This document shows positions 1 through 6,979 of a stretch of 21,365 nt of DNA, piece by piece. The number at the start of each line of letters is the position of its first letter. Position 1 is the stretch's first letter. The notes under the pieces are model-generated. The model made no database searches and was not told the DNA's origin. It saw nothing but the letters and a program-made list of their open reading frames with translations. The DNA is from Candidatus Dojkabacteria bacterium (lineage in GTDB: Bacteria; Patescibacteriota; Dojkabacteria; GCA-002793355), in the NCBI GenBank assembly GCA_015489555.1, contig WFZN01000037.1, positions 1 through 21,365 of the forward strand, in the 5' to 3' direction. A program made the position numbers and the translations under genes.

Positions 1-59
1 TACTTGCGATACCGTTTAAAAGCTGTATAAAACTTTTTCCGCTGTGGCTGCTAAAGCCA

Positions 60-76
60 GTTTCACCCCACGCCCC
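60..76. repeat. Single copy of GC-rich 16-base motif
   Basis: The motif GTTTCACCCCACGCCC at 60-75 (a further C follows at 76) matches the right arm of the inverted repeat at 13242-13257 at 15 of 16 positions. It is strikingly GC-rich against the local background. No complementary arm is visible in the first 59 bases or in the 90 bases after it. A short hairpin (ggct / agcc) lies just upstream at about 46-58. The rest of the stretch 1-171 holds no gene I can support. Confidence 0.5.
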
Positions 77-159
77 AGGCCGTTATGCTTAGTGTGTTAG
101 GTAAAGAAGCGTTTAGTTTTGCACATATTTAACCTTAAAAGTTGTTAACATTTATCCGT

Positions 160-165
160 TATAAT
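160..165 (+). promoter_or_regulatory. -10 box of gltX, leaderless spacing
   Basis: TATAAT ends 6 bases before the ATG at 172, which puts the expected +1 on the A of the start codon. No convincing -35 is seen at 16-18 bp spacing, and there is no Shine-Dalgarno sequence. The placement argues for the start at 172 over an in-frame TTG at 142. Confidence 0.65.
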
Positions 166-171
166 CTAATT

Positions 172-1851
172 ATGTCAGTAATTACCCGTTTTGCTCCATC
201 CCCAACTGGTCATTTACATATAGGTGGGTTAAGAAGTGCGTTATTTTCATATGCTTGGGCAAAGAAAAATAATGGTAAGTTCTTGCTTCGTTTAGAGGAC
301 ACAGATCGTAAGCGTTTTGTAAAAGAGTCGTTATTAGAGATTCCTCAGATACTTCAAGAGTTTGGTTTAAATTTTGATAATAAGCTCAGTAAAAAAGAAC
401 TTGAAGCCTCTGCTAATAATACTTTTGATAGTGAGTCAGGTTACAAAGTATATACTTTTGACTGGGTTACAAAGGCAGATTACTTAGAAAACATTGAACC
501 TGAGTGCTTTAAAAACTCTTTTATACAATCTCAGCGTTTACCACTTTATCAATATTTTGCGTGGCAGCTTATTAAAAAAGGATATGCTTATTTTTGTTTC
601 TGCTCGCCAGAAAGATTACAGGAAGTTAACAAAAAACTATTAAAAGAAGGCAAGAAACCCGGATATGATGGGTATTGTAAACGAACTTATACTCTGGATG
701 AGGCATTAGAAAAAATCAAAGAAGGTCAAAAAGCTGCGGTAAGATTTAATATACAAAAGTTTGCTAAAGATTACTATGAAAAAACAGGGACTTATAAATT
801 AACCTATAAAGACACAGTAGTAGGTGAAGTTACTTTCGACCTTTTGCAAGAGCGAGATTTTGTAATACTAAAATCCGATGGATTCCCAACCTATCATTTG
901 GCTGTAGTAATTGATGACCACTTTATGGGGGTAACTGATGTAATACGTGGTTATGAGTGGATATCTTCTGTACCAAAACATCTCGCTTTGTACGAAGTTT
1001 TGGGGTTTGAAAAACCACGTTTTGTACATTTACCGGTAATACTTGACCCTTCTGGCGGAAAACTTTCTAAACGTAAGGGGGCAGTAGCTGTTGTTGACTT
1101 TTTAAAAGAAGGGTATTTAAAAGAGGCAATATTAAACTTTTTGATGTTTTTAGGGTTTAACCCTATAAAAGACGGAGAAAGCGAACTTTTAACACTTGAG
1201 GAATTTGTAAAACGTTTTGATGTTGAAAAGATTCATAAGTCTAATCCTGTATTTAACCGTGAAAAACTTTTATGGTTTAACAAGCAGTATATGGTAAGTT
1301 CTTCACTTGATAAGTTTACAAAAGACTTTAAAGTGTGGCTTATGCGCTTTAGAGAAGACATTATCAATAAACTTACTACAGAAGAATTATACGGTGATTT
1401 TGGTTTACACAATAATCCGTATAAAGCCCAAGAGTTAATAGAGAGCATATTAGCCGACTTAGGGCTTGGTAAAAAGCTTGCTATCATCAAAGAGCGTACT
1501 GCAACTTTGTGGGAGGCGCTTAAAATGTTGGTTTTCTTCTATATTCCCCCTAAGAAAATTGAGTTTAAAACCGTAAAAGGCGTTAAACGATACGATGAAG
1601 AAGTACTTAAAAAGGCTCTAAGAGAATATAGGGAGATCCTAGAAAAAGAGTGGCCATATAAAACTCAAGAAGAATGGGCAAATAGGGTACGAGAAATTGC
1701 TCAAAAATATGGTATTAAGCCAGCTGACTTTTTTATGGCAATAAGGCTGGTAGTTTGTGGATACCGCATATCGCCACCGCTCTGGGAGGTTGTTACGATT
1801 ATGGATATACACAAGGTTAGTAGCCGAATTAATATGATACAATCAGTCTGA
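172..1851 (+). CDS. gltX: Glutamyl-tRNA synthetase
   Basis: Class I aminoacyl-tRNA synthetase that charges tRNA with glutamate in the cytoplasm. In lineages without GlnRS it also misacylates tRNA-Gln for GatCAB; which applies here is not visible. From the start at 172 the HIGH motif lies at residues 14-18 (HLHIG) in the GluRS-type sequence APSPTGHLHIGG, and the KMSKS equivalent KLSKR is at 297-301. C142, C144, Y168 and C169 resemble the zinc-binding insertion of bacterial GluRS. The C-terminal 150 residues fit the helical anticodon-binding domain. The start at 172 is preferred because the N-terminus then matches the family and a TATAAT box sits 6 bases upstream. Oddity: about 40 extra residues (roughly 72-115) lie where most GluRS have a short link before the QSxR motif. 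The TGA stop shares one base with the next gene's ATG. Length 559 residues. Confidence 0.96.
   Translation: MSVITRFAPSPTGHLHIGGLRSALFSYAWAKKNNGKFLLRLEDTDRKRFVKESLLEIPQILQEFGLNFDNKLSKKELEASANNTFDSESGYKVYTFDWVTKADYLENIEPECFKNSFIQSQRLPLYQYFAWQLIKKGYAYFCFCSPERLQEVNKKLLKEGKKPGYDGYCKRTYTLDEALEKIKEGQKAAVRFNIQKFAKDYYEKTGTYKLTYKDTVVGEVTFDLLQERDFVILKSDGFPTYHLAVVIDDHFMGVTDVIRGYEWISSVPKHLALYEVLGFEKPRFVHLPVILDPSGGKLSKRKGAVAVVDFLKEGYLKEAILNFLMFLGFNPIKDGESELLTLEEFVKRFDVEKIHKSNPVFNREKLLWFNKQYMVSSSLDKFTKDFKVWLMRFREDIINKLTTEELYGDFGLHNNPYKAQELIESILADLGLGKKLAIIKERTATLWEALKMLVFFYIPPKKIEFKTVKGVKRYDEEVLKKALREYREILEKEWPYKTQEEWANRVREIAQKYGIKPADFFMAIRLVVCGYRISPPLWEVVTIMDIHKVSSRINMIQSV
1838..1843 (+). promoter_or_regulatory. 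Possible -10 box inside the gltX 3' end
   Basis: TACAAT ends 7 bases before the ATG at 1851, the same spacing as the other leaderless-type promoters here. Because the ATG also overlaps the gltX stop (TGATG), translational coupling from the gltX transcript is an alternative. Confidence 0.4.
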
Positions 1852-2360
1852 TGATAAGGTTTTACAGAGCTTTTACAGTTCTATTCGCTATTGTTGCGGT
1901 AGCTGCTACCTATCTTGGAGTTGTAGACTTTTATGTAAAAGCGCAGGCAGATTTGTGTAATCCTCCTTGTGCTGAAGACGAAACCTGTGTTGTTGATTGG
2001 ACAGGTAGATCCTCGCCTTATTGTGCTAAACTCGGGGGTTCTTCTTCCTCTGACGTTGAAGGTAATTCATCGGGTACTAGAGCCGGTGGTATTCCAGATC
2101 ACGTTGATTTGGGGTTTATGACGATTTATCTAGATAATTGGGTAGAGCAGTTTTATACAATATTGTTTAGCTTTGGAGTATTTTCGGCTTTGCTCATGCT
2201 GGTTATAAATGCAATAAAGGTAATGACTAGTGGACATAATCCAGAGGCCGTTCAGCAGGGTATAGCAGGTATACAAAACGCGGTTTTAGGTCTTATCGTA
2301 GTTATAGTCGCCGCGGGTATTGTGTTTTGGGTTAATAATATGGTAGTAATAGGGGGCTAG
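1851..2360 (+). CDS. Small VirB2/TrbC-like pilin-type membrane protein
   Basis: A 169-residue membrane protein. Residues about 5-28 form an N-terminal hydrophobic helix or signal. A short extracytoplasmic part follows with four cysteines (motif CNPPCAEDETC plus one more C) and a Ser/Gly-rich linker. Two further hydrophobic helices (about 101-122 and 144-163) are separated by MTSGHNPEAVQQGIAG. That helix - MTSGxNPE - Gly-rich helix pattern is typical of the small pilin subunits (TrbC/VirB2-like, type IV secretion pilin families) that I know from Patescibacteria, so a role in a secretion or surface apparatus is inferred. No VirB4-type ATPase or other secretion component is in the window, and proteins of this shape also exist as orphan membrane proteins. 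It overlaps the gltX stop by one base. Confidence 0.6.
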   Translation: MIRFYRAFTVLFAIVAVAATYLGVVDFYVKAQADLCNPPCAEDETCVVDWTGRSSPYCAKLGGSSSSDVEGNSSGTRAGGIPDHVDLGFMTIYLDNWVEQFYTILFSFGVFSALLMLVINAIKVMTSGHNPEAVQQGIAGIQNAVLGLIVVIVAAGIVFWVNNMVVIGG

Positions 2361-2417
2361 GGTGCATGGCAAATCGGTGTTTTGTGAGCCCCTTGTGGTT
2401 ATTTGAGGCCGTTTTTA

Positions 2418-2423
2418 TATAAT
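2418..2423 (+). promoter_or_regulatory. -10 box of fmt-like gene, leaderless spacing
   Basis: TATAAT ends 7 bases before the ATG at 2431. TTGTGG at 2393-2398 is a possible -35 with a long 19-bp spacer. No Shine-Dalgarno sequence is seen. Confidence 0.6.
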
Positions 2424-2430
2424 CGTAAGT

Positions 2431-3309
2431 ATGGTAACAGTTTATTTTTTATCGAACAAAAAAGGTGCGGTTGTCCACGCTTTGGATAGACTTTTTAGCG
2501 AAACAAAAGTCACGTTAAGGTTAGAATTTATCTCTACAGAGGAGTTTAGAGACAACAAAGAATTACTAGTATCGCGAATTTTGTCGGCGAGCACTCCCAA
2601 AATTCTTATTACATATAATTTTGGATATATTTTGCCTTCTGTCTTAGTTGATAATATTTTGGGGTTAAATATACATTTTTCGCTTTTGCCACAGTATAGA
2701 GGTCCCTTGCCAACAATAGCCACAATTTTGGACCGGGAAAAGGTTACGGGCATAACGGTTCATAGACTTACGGATCAGGTAGATTCAGGAGACATTTTTA
2801 TGCAGGTTGGGTACAAGATTGAGTATCCTATTACTGCTGGGCAGTTATTTCAGACATTAGAGCAGCATTTGGTAAGTGATGTACTGCCCTATCTTGTAGA
2901 TGCAATAGCGGGGGCCTTAATCTTTGATGAGTCCAATTATTTTATACAAAGTGGTCAAGTGTCGTATGCTCCATTTTACTTGCGTAAAAAGCAAAATGCG
3001 TTTGTTGATTTTAAAAAAATGACTGCTGTAGAAATTTTACATAGGGTACTTGCATTTAATCCCGAGCCGGTAGCGTTTTCGTTTTTTAAAATATCCGGTA
3101 AAAAACGCATGGTTAATATTTACTCTGTTAGAGTGGTGGATAATGTTAGGTTAAAGCCAGGAGAGGTTATATTTAGCAAACAACACCGTAGATTATTAGT
3201 AGGTTCTCTTTTGGGAGCAATTTCTCTTGAAGAGATAGCTATAGAGGGGAAAAAGCGCTTGTATGGAGGGCAGCTTGTAAGTATTCGCGATAGGATACGC
3301 GTTTTGTAG
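2431..3309 (+). CDS. fmt: Methionyl-tRNA formyltransferase-like protein
   Basis: Expected to transfer a formyl group from 10-formyl-THF to Met-tRNA for translation initiation. The catalytic core is clear: NIHFSLLPQYRGP at residues 80-92 supplies the Asn and His (N80, H82), and DSGDI at 118-122 supplies the Asp (D118). The 36-residue His-to-Asp spacing is what I recall for Fmt. A C-terminal domain (about 195-285) is consistent with the Fmt tRNA-binding domain. At 292 residues it is slightly short, and the N-terminal region lacks the usual GTPxFA motif, so it is divergent. No cysteines are present. Other formyltransferases (GARFT or sugar-nucleotide N-formyltransferases) share the core motifs. 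The C-terminal extension and the lack of sugar-biosynthesis neighbours favour Fmt. IF-2, which binds the formylated initiator tRNA, is encoded later in the window. Confidence 0.75.
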   Translation: MVTVYFLSNKKGAVVHALDRLFSETKVTLRLEFISTEEFRDNKELLVSRILSASTPKILITYNFGYILPSVLVDNILGLNIHFSLLPQYRGPLPTIATILDREKVTGITVHRLTDQVDSGDIFMQVGYKIEYPITAGQLFQTLEQHLVSDVLPYLVDAIAGALIFDESNYFIQSGQVSYAPFYLRKKQNAFVDFKKMTAVEILHRVLAFNPEPVAFSFFKISGKKRMVNIYSVRVVDNVRLKPGEVIFSKQHRRLLVGSLLGAISLEEIAIEGKKRLYGGQLVSIRDRIRVL

Positions 3310-3330
3310 ATTTTATTGCAAGGTGTATTT

Positions 3331-3403
3331 GTTTAAATTTTTTAAACGTGGAGTTTTGCTTTGTATTTCAGCCCCTTTAGGATGTCTCAAGGTTTCCACG
3401 TTT
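3331..3403 (+). repeat. Nested inverted repeats between fmt and the M23 gene
   Basis: Two overlapping inverted repeats. GTTTAAA (3331-3337) and TTTAAAC (3341-3347) form a perfect 7-bp stem with a 3-base loop. AAACGTGGA (3344-3352) pairs perfectly with TCCACGTTT (3395-3403) across 42 bases. The two stems share 3344-3347, so as RNA they would be mutually exclusive. No clear U-tract terminator follows. Function unknown; it could end fmt transcription or be a protein-binding site upstream of the promoter at 3430. Confidence 0.4.
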
Positions 3404-3429
3404 TGTGTTATTGGAAAACCGTCTAAAGG

Positions 3430-3435
3430 TATAAT
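3430..3435 (+). promoter_or_regulatory. -10 box of M23 membrane protein gene, leaderless spacing
   Basis: TATAAT ends 5 bases before the ATG at 3441. No convincing -35 and no Shine-Dalgarno sequence. It supports 3441 as the true start. Confidence 0.6.
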
Positions 3436-3440
3436 CAGTT

Positions 3441-6400
3441 ATGGCAAAACCTCAGCAGTACCCAAGTTTTCAGGATGTGTTTTTAGGGTTATTTACAGGG
3501 GGGGCTAAAGTAAAGGGGCGCGCAGCGCCCCAACAACCAGGGGTAAACTGGGCAAATACCGTTATTTTACCGTTTGTAGCCGCTGTTACATCTAGTGCTC
3601 AATTGGCAGAAAACTTAATACACCAACCTTTTGAGAAGGCAGGTGAACGTACGAAGGAGATTCATACCAAGGTGTTTGTGTTTGACGCCAAAGAGGGTAA
3701 AAAACAGTACTCTGCCATACCCGCGGGAAGGCTTCGTAAGTGGGCGGTTGAATATTCTCCTAAGGTAACGCATCCCACAACGGCTTTGCCATCCCATATG
3801 GCAGGAGTGATGTCATCACCTGGAGATATAAGTGCAAAACTTTTGGGAGGGGCAAAATTGGCTCCGGATATTGAGGGTTGGCTGTCTTTGTTCACGGACC
3901 CCACTCTTACGGCGGAGGTTGTTGCAAAGCTGTATACAGATTCAAAAAAATTGATTGCACGCAAGCAACTATTAAATGAATTTGAGCGTATCGCAGGAGA
4001 CATCGCTATACGTCTTGGGCTCGGAATAGGTAAAGCGGCTGCTGCTAGTGGAATGCCAAGGGATTTTGCTTTAAGTGTATTCAAGCGTAATCTAGAGCTT
4101 GATAGACATTGGTCAACAAGTCTTGTTAGCAAGGTAAGTGAGGGAGTAGACAAACTTATGGGCGGAACTGACCCTAATGAGCGCTTTTTTGCTCAAAGTG
4201 TATTCAGGGTTCTATCTTCAGCCGGGGGAAAATTGGGTGCTTCGGAGAGGCAACGCTTATATGCAACGGTATTACATCATCTTGATGATAATTTTTGGCA
4301 AGGTTTGTTTAGGAGTGTAATAGCAGGCAACTCTATGGATGTAGCAATCTCCCAGAATTTAGGGCGCTTGGCTTCTGACCCCTTTGTGAGTGGGGTTGTT
4401 GGGGTTGATAGGGCTAGGCGGTTGCTTGAAGATATTGCCCGTGATTCTAATGTGCAGCGTTACTTTGCTTTGCAACTAGCGCGTAAGCGTAAAGCTATTC
4501 AGCGTGGATTAGTGATAGACCAGCAAGCCTGGAGAAGAACATTGGCGCGAGTCGGAGTTGATGATAATACCCTTGCAGCTTTGGATTCTGTGTTAGAAAG
4601 CAGTACGGTGGAAGCTTCAGCTCGTGTAATTGAGAGAGTTGATAGGCAGCAGGCTGCTGCATTGCGTGATGCATATAGGGATTTAAAACAACAAGCCCGT
4701 GAGGTATCGCGACACCCTTTAGCTCGCACAGACAAAAAGGTGTTACTTAATCCAAGGTTTTGGTACGAGTGGAAGTTGTTGTTGAGTGAATATTCAAAGG
4801 AACTTGGAAAGGTTACGTTTTGGGATTTTGTTACAGGTGAGGTTTTTCGTAAATTATCTGGGGCTGGGGTTGCTGGAGTATTAGAGCTTGATCATACAAA
4901 ACTTAAGCAGATTACAGCGTTTTGGGATCAGATAGGTCAACTTAACTTTGCTGACCCAAAGGTAGGTAAGTTTTTGAAAGGTCTTGAGACGGAAACAAGA
5001 GAGTTTTTGAACAATGCCAGTCCGCACCTGCAGGGCAATCCACTTTTGAGACGTTTGGCGGCAGATTACAAGCGCTTTGCGCGTTTACCATCGTTACTTG
5101 AGAGTTTAAGGAAAGAACTACAAAGGGAAGGTATTAATATAACTCGCGAGCAGCTGCTGCATATTTTGCACAGCCAGGGAGGGAGGGGGCTGCTTACGCG
5201 ATTTGTTAGGGATGGTGACTCTGAACGCAAAAGGCAGATTTTGTCTCGAATCGCTCGTTACTGGGATAGACACGATAGGTTTAATCAGATGCGTAAGCAG
5301 TCCGCACAAAATCTAGAGTACTTTACCGATAGTTTAGGAGGTGATCCAGACAATTTGCCATGGTTGGCTGAACCTTTTAGGCGGTTTTTGCCAGCACAGA
5401 TTATGTATACAGCATATGTGCTGCATCCTTTTAGTTTAGCAAGGCGGTTCTTAAATGGAGATTTGCCGTGGATGTTTTTTCACATCGGAACAGGATTTAG
5501 CGATCCTGAGGTCATTATGCTTTTGTCTATGGATTCTACTTCTGATCTTATGCATGTTAGACAGTATCTGCTTAGAAAATATGGCCCCCTTAAGGGTAAG
5601 ATATATCATGCGTTTCTAAGGCGTGGAATTAGGTTGGGGAAAAACAAATATTACAGAATGTGGTTAAAGTATGGGTGGAAACGGCTTTCAACATTGTACA
5701 TGTTGCTAACAAACCCACATCAGTATCTTTTCTATAAGTATTACGAGGTCGTTTATAAAAAGTATATTCTGAAAGGAATGCGTAAATTAGCAAGAAAGAT
5801 ATGGATAAAACTGGGAGGTCCTAAATTAGTAAAAGCATTAGGTAAGTTATTGGCAAAATTAGGCCTACGAAAATTGGCTGGGGCAATTTTAACCTACGTA
5901 TCTGCGGGACTATGGATAATATACGAATTCTTGAATTTTATAAGTGGAGGGCTTTTAGATAAAATACTAATGAGCATTATTTATATATCCTTTGCCTTGG
6001 TTTTTTTAATTCCGTTGGCTATTCTTATACAACTTGCAACAATTGATGTTGGGGTTGGGTATTCTAGTAACTCAATGTTGCCTGTGGTTTCTGAGCAGAT
6101 TACAGCAGCACCTTTAGACAAGATAAAAAGGGGGAGTCCTCTTATTGAAAAGTTGTATCAGGATATTGAGGGTCCGTATAAAGAAGATGAAGCAGGACCA
6201 GGCAGTGGTAGTGATTCCTCTGATTCTGATATTGTGGCTTTTGGCCCGGCTTGTGGTTATATGGTCGATGCCTTTTGGGAGGAGTTTACTGGTAACGAAT
6301 CATTGCCGAAAAGAATGCCAGATGGAGCATCTTTTACTCCGATTGAGGATGCAGGATGTATATTGGGAGATACTCCATATGGCATTGTGCAGTGTAGTAA

Positions 6401-6896
6401 TGGTGGTTCATCTTATCATCAAAAGTCAGGTGCTGTTGATTTAATTCCAGACATGGCGATAAGTAAAAGGCCTTCTTCTGTTTTATTATCCCCCGTAAAT
6501 GGAGTAGTTGCTTTTTGTGCTGAAGGTGGAAGAAATAGCCCTAACTGTACGTGTAAAGATGGATCAGCAGGTGGGGGTGAGATAATAATTTATTCTGCTG
6601 GGTATTTTTATAAGTTCTTACATATTTACCCAAGAGAGGATCTATGTAAAGCCTATAAGTCTGGTAAATATCCCACAGTACGTAAGGGAGAGGTGATAAC
6701 CCAAGGTTATCAGGTGCCTCCAAAAGGGGGGGATGCATGTAGTGGTGGATTACATTTACATTTTGAAGTTTTAAAATATAGGGGGGGCAAGTTGGTACCA
6801 GCCTACCGAGAATCTTGTGAATTTGTTGCTAAAACTTGTAATAGAAAACCAACTTGGACGTATAGTAGGGGGTGCCCGTCTACCTGCAGGCCTTAG
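3441..6896 (+). CDS. Large membrane protein with C-terminal M23 peptidase domain
   Basis: A 1151-residue protein of unusual architecture. Residues 1 to about 800 are mostly charged and helical and are not recognised. They contain no cysteine and end in a basic amphipathic stretch (about 760-812). Two hydrophobic segments follow (about 813-836 and 842-868). After an acidic Ser/Gly linker comes a cysteine-rich region containing an M23 (LytM/NlpD-like) metallopeptidase domain at about 985-1115. Putative zinc or catalytic residues are H993, D1000, H1061, H1105 and H1107 (the last two in GGLHLHFEV). The first motif is H-x6-D rather than the usual H-x3-D. All 12 cysteines lie from residue 938 on, suggesting a disulfide-bonded domain outside the membrane and a large cytoplasmic N-terminal part. 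M23 enzymes cut peptidoglycan cross-bridges, so a role in opening the wall for a surface machine is inferred. A scaffold with an inactive peptidase is possible. Three G7 tracts and a GC hairpin lie in the gene. Confidence 0.75.
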   Translation: MAKPQQYPSFQDVFLGLFTGGAKVKGRAAPQQPGVNWANTVILPFVAAVTSSAQLAENLIHQPFEKAGERTKEIHTKVFVFDAKEGKKQYSAIPAGRLRKWAVEYSPKVTHPTTALPSHMAGVMSSPGDISAKLLGGAKLAPDIEGWLSLFTDPTLTAEVVAKLYTDSKKLIARKQLLNEFERIAGDIAIRLGLGIGKAAAASGMPRDFALSVFKRNLELDRHWSTSLVSKVSEGVDKLMGGTDPNERFFAQSVFRVLSSAGGKLGASERQRLYATVLHHLDDNFWQGLFRSVIAGNSMDVAISQNLGRLASDPFVSGVVGVDRARRLLEDIARDSNVQRYFALQLARKRKAIQRGLVIDQQAWRRTLARVGVDDNTLAALDSVLESSTVEASARVIERVDRQQAAALRDAYRDLKQQAREVSRHPLARTDKKVLLNPRFWYEWKLLLSEYSKELGKVTFWDFVTGEVFRKLSGAGVAGVLELDHTKLKQITAFWDQIGQLNFADPKVGKFLKGLETETREFLNNASPHLQGNPLLRRLAADYKRFARLPSLLESLRKELQREGINITREQLLHILHSQGGRGLLTRFVRDGDSERKRQILSRIARYWDRHDRFNQMRKQSAQNLEYFTDSLGGDPDNLPWLAEPFRRFLPAQIMYTAYVLHPFSLARRFLNGDLPWMFFHIGTGFSDPEVIMLLSMDSTSDLMHVRQYLLRKYGPLKGKIYHAFLRRGIRLGKNKYYRMWLKYGWKRLSTLYMLLTNPHQYLFYKYYEVVYKKYILKGMRKLARKIWIKLGGPKLVKALGKLLAKLGLRKLAGAILTYVSAGLWIIYEFLNFISGGLLDKILMSIIYISFALVFLIPLAILIQLATIDVGVGYSSNSMLPVVSEQITAAPLDKIKRGSPLIEKLYQDIEGPYKEDEAGPGSGSDSSDSDIVAFGPACGYMVDAFWEEFTGNESLPKRMPDGASFTPIEDAGCILGDTPYGIVQCSNGGSSYHQKSGAVDLIPDMAISKRPSSVLLSPVNGVVAFCAEGGRNSPNCTCKDGSAGGGEIIIYSAGYFYKFLHIYPREDLCKAYKSGKYPTVRKGEVITQGYQVPPKGGDACSGGLHLHFEVLKYRGGKLVPAYRESCEFVAKTCNRKPTWTYSRGCPSTCRP
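3515..3531 (+). repeat. Short GC-rich hairpin inside the coding sequence
   Basis: GGGGCGC and GCGCCCC flank the 3-base loop GCA, a perfect 7-bp stem of pure G/C in an AT-rich genome. It is in frame and encodes part of VKGRAAPQQ near the N-terminus. It resembles, on a smaller scale, the longer in-gene hairpins at 7667-7699 and 19190-19228. Confidence 0.5.
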
Positions 6897-6946
6897 AAGG
6901 TGTGTTTCTGTCTAAGTGGTAGGCAGGCTGGCATCGTTTTTGGTAT

Positions 6947-6966
6947 AGTGTTTCCTTTTAAACACT
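6947..6966. promoter_or_regulatory. Operator-like inverted repeat next to the -10 box
   Basis: AGTGTTT (6947-6953) and AAACACT (6960-6966) are perfect complements around a 6-base loop. The right arm ends one base before the TATAAT at 6968. A repressor bound here would occlude the promoter. It could instead be a weak hairpin ending transcription from upstream. Confidence 0.35.
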
Positions 6967-6967
6967 G

Positions 6968-6973
6968 TATAAT
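6968..6973 (+). promoter_or_regulatory. -10 box of SH3-domain gene, leaderless spacing
   Basis: TATAAT ends 6 bases before the ATG at 6980. No Shine-Dalgarno sequence is present. Confidence 0.6.
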
Positions 6974-6979
6974 TGAATA

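Noticed and set aside
1..30. Possible 3' end of an upstream gene (YLRYRLKAV then TAA) at the left edge
   Set aside because: Ten codons are too few to tell a gene end from chance, and neither strand of 1-141 gives a recognisable protein.
142..171. TTG start at 142 extending GluRS by 10 residues
   Set aside because: The extra residues do not match the GluRS N-terminus, and the -10 box at 160-165 lies inside that extension, so it would not be transcribed from this promoter.
3323..3508. 61-codon plus-strand open frame before and overlapping the M23 gene
   Set aside because: It runs through the inverted repeats and the promoter at 3430, overlaps the real gene and has no recognisable content.
4499..4735. 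Antisense open frames within the M23, NusA, UvrD and IF-2 genes
   Set aside because: They lie wholly opposite well-supported genes, have no promoters or recognisable motifs, and look like shadows of coding sequence.
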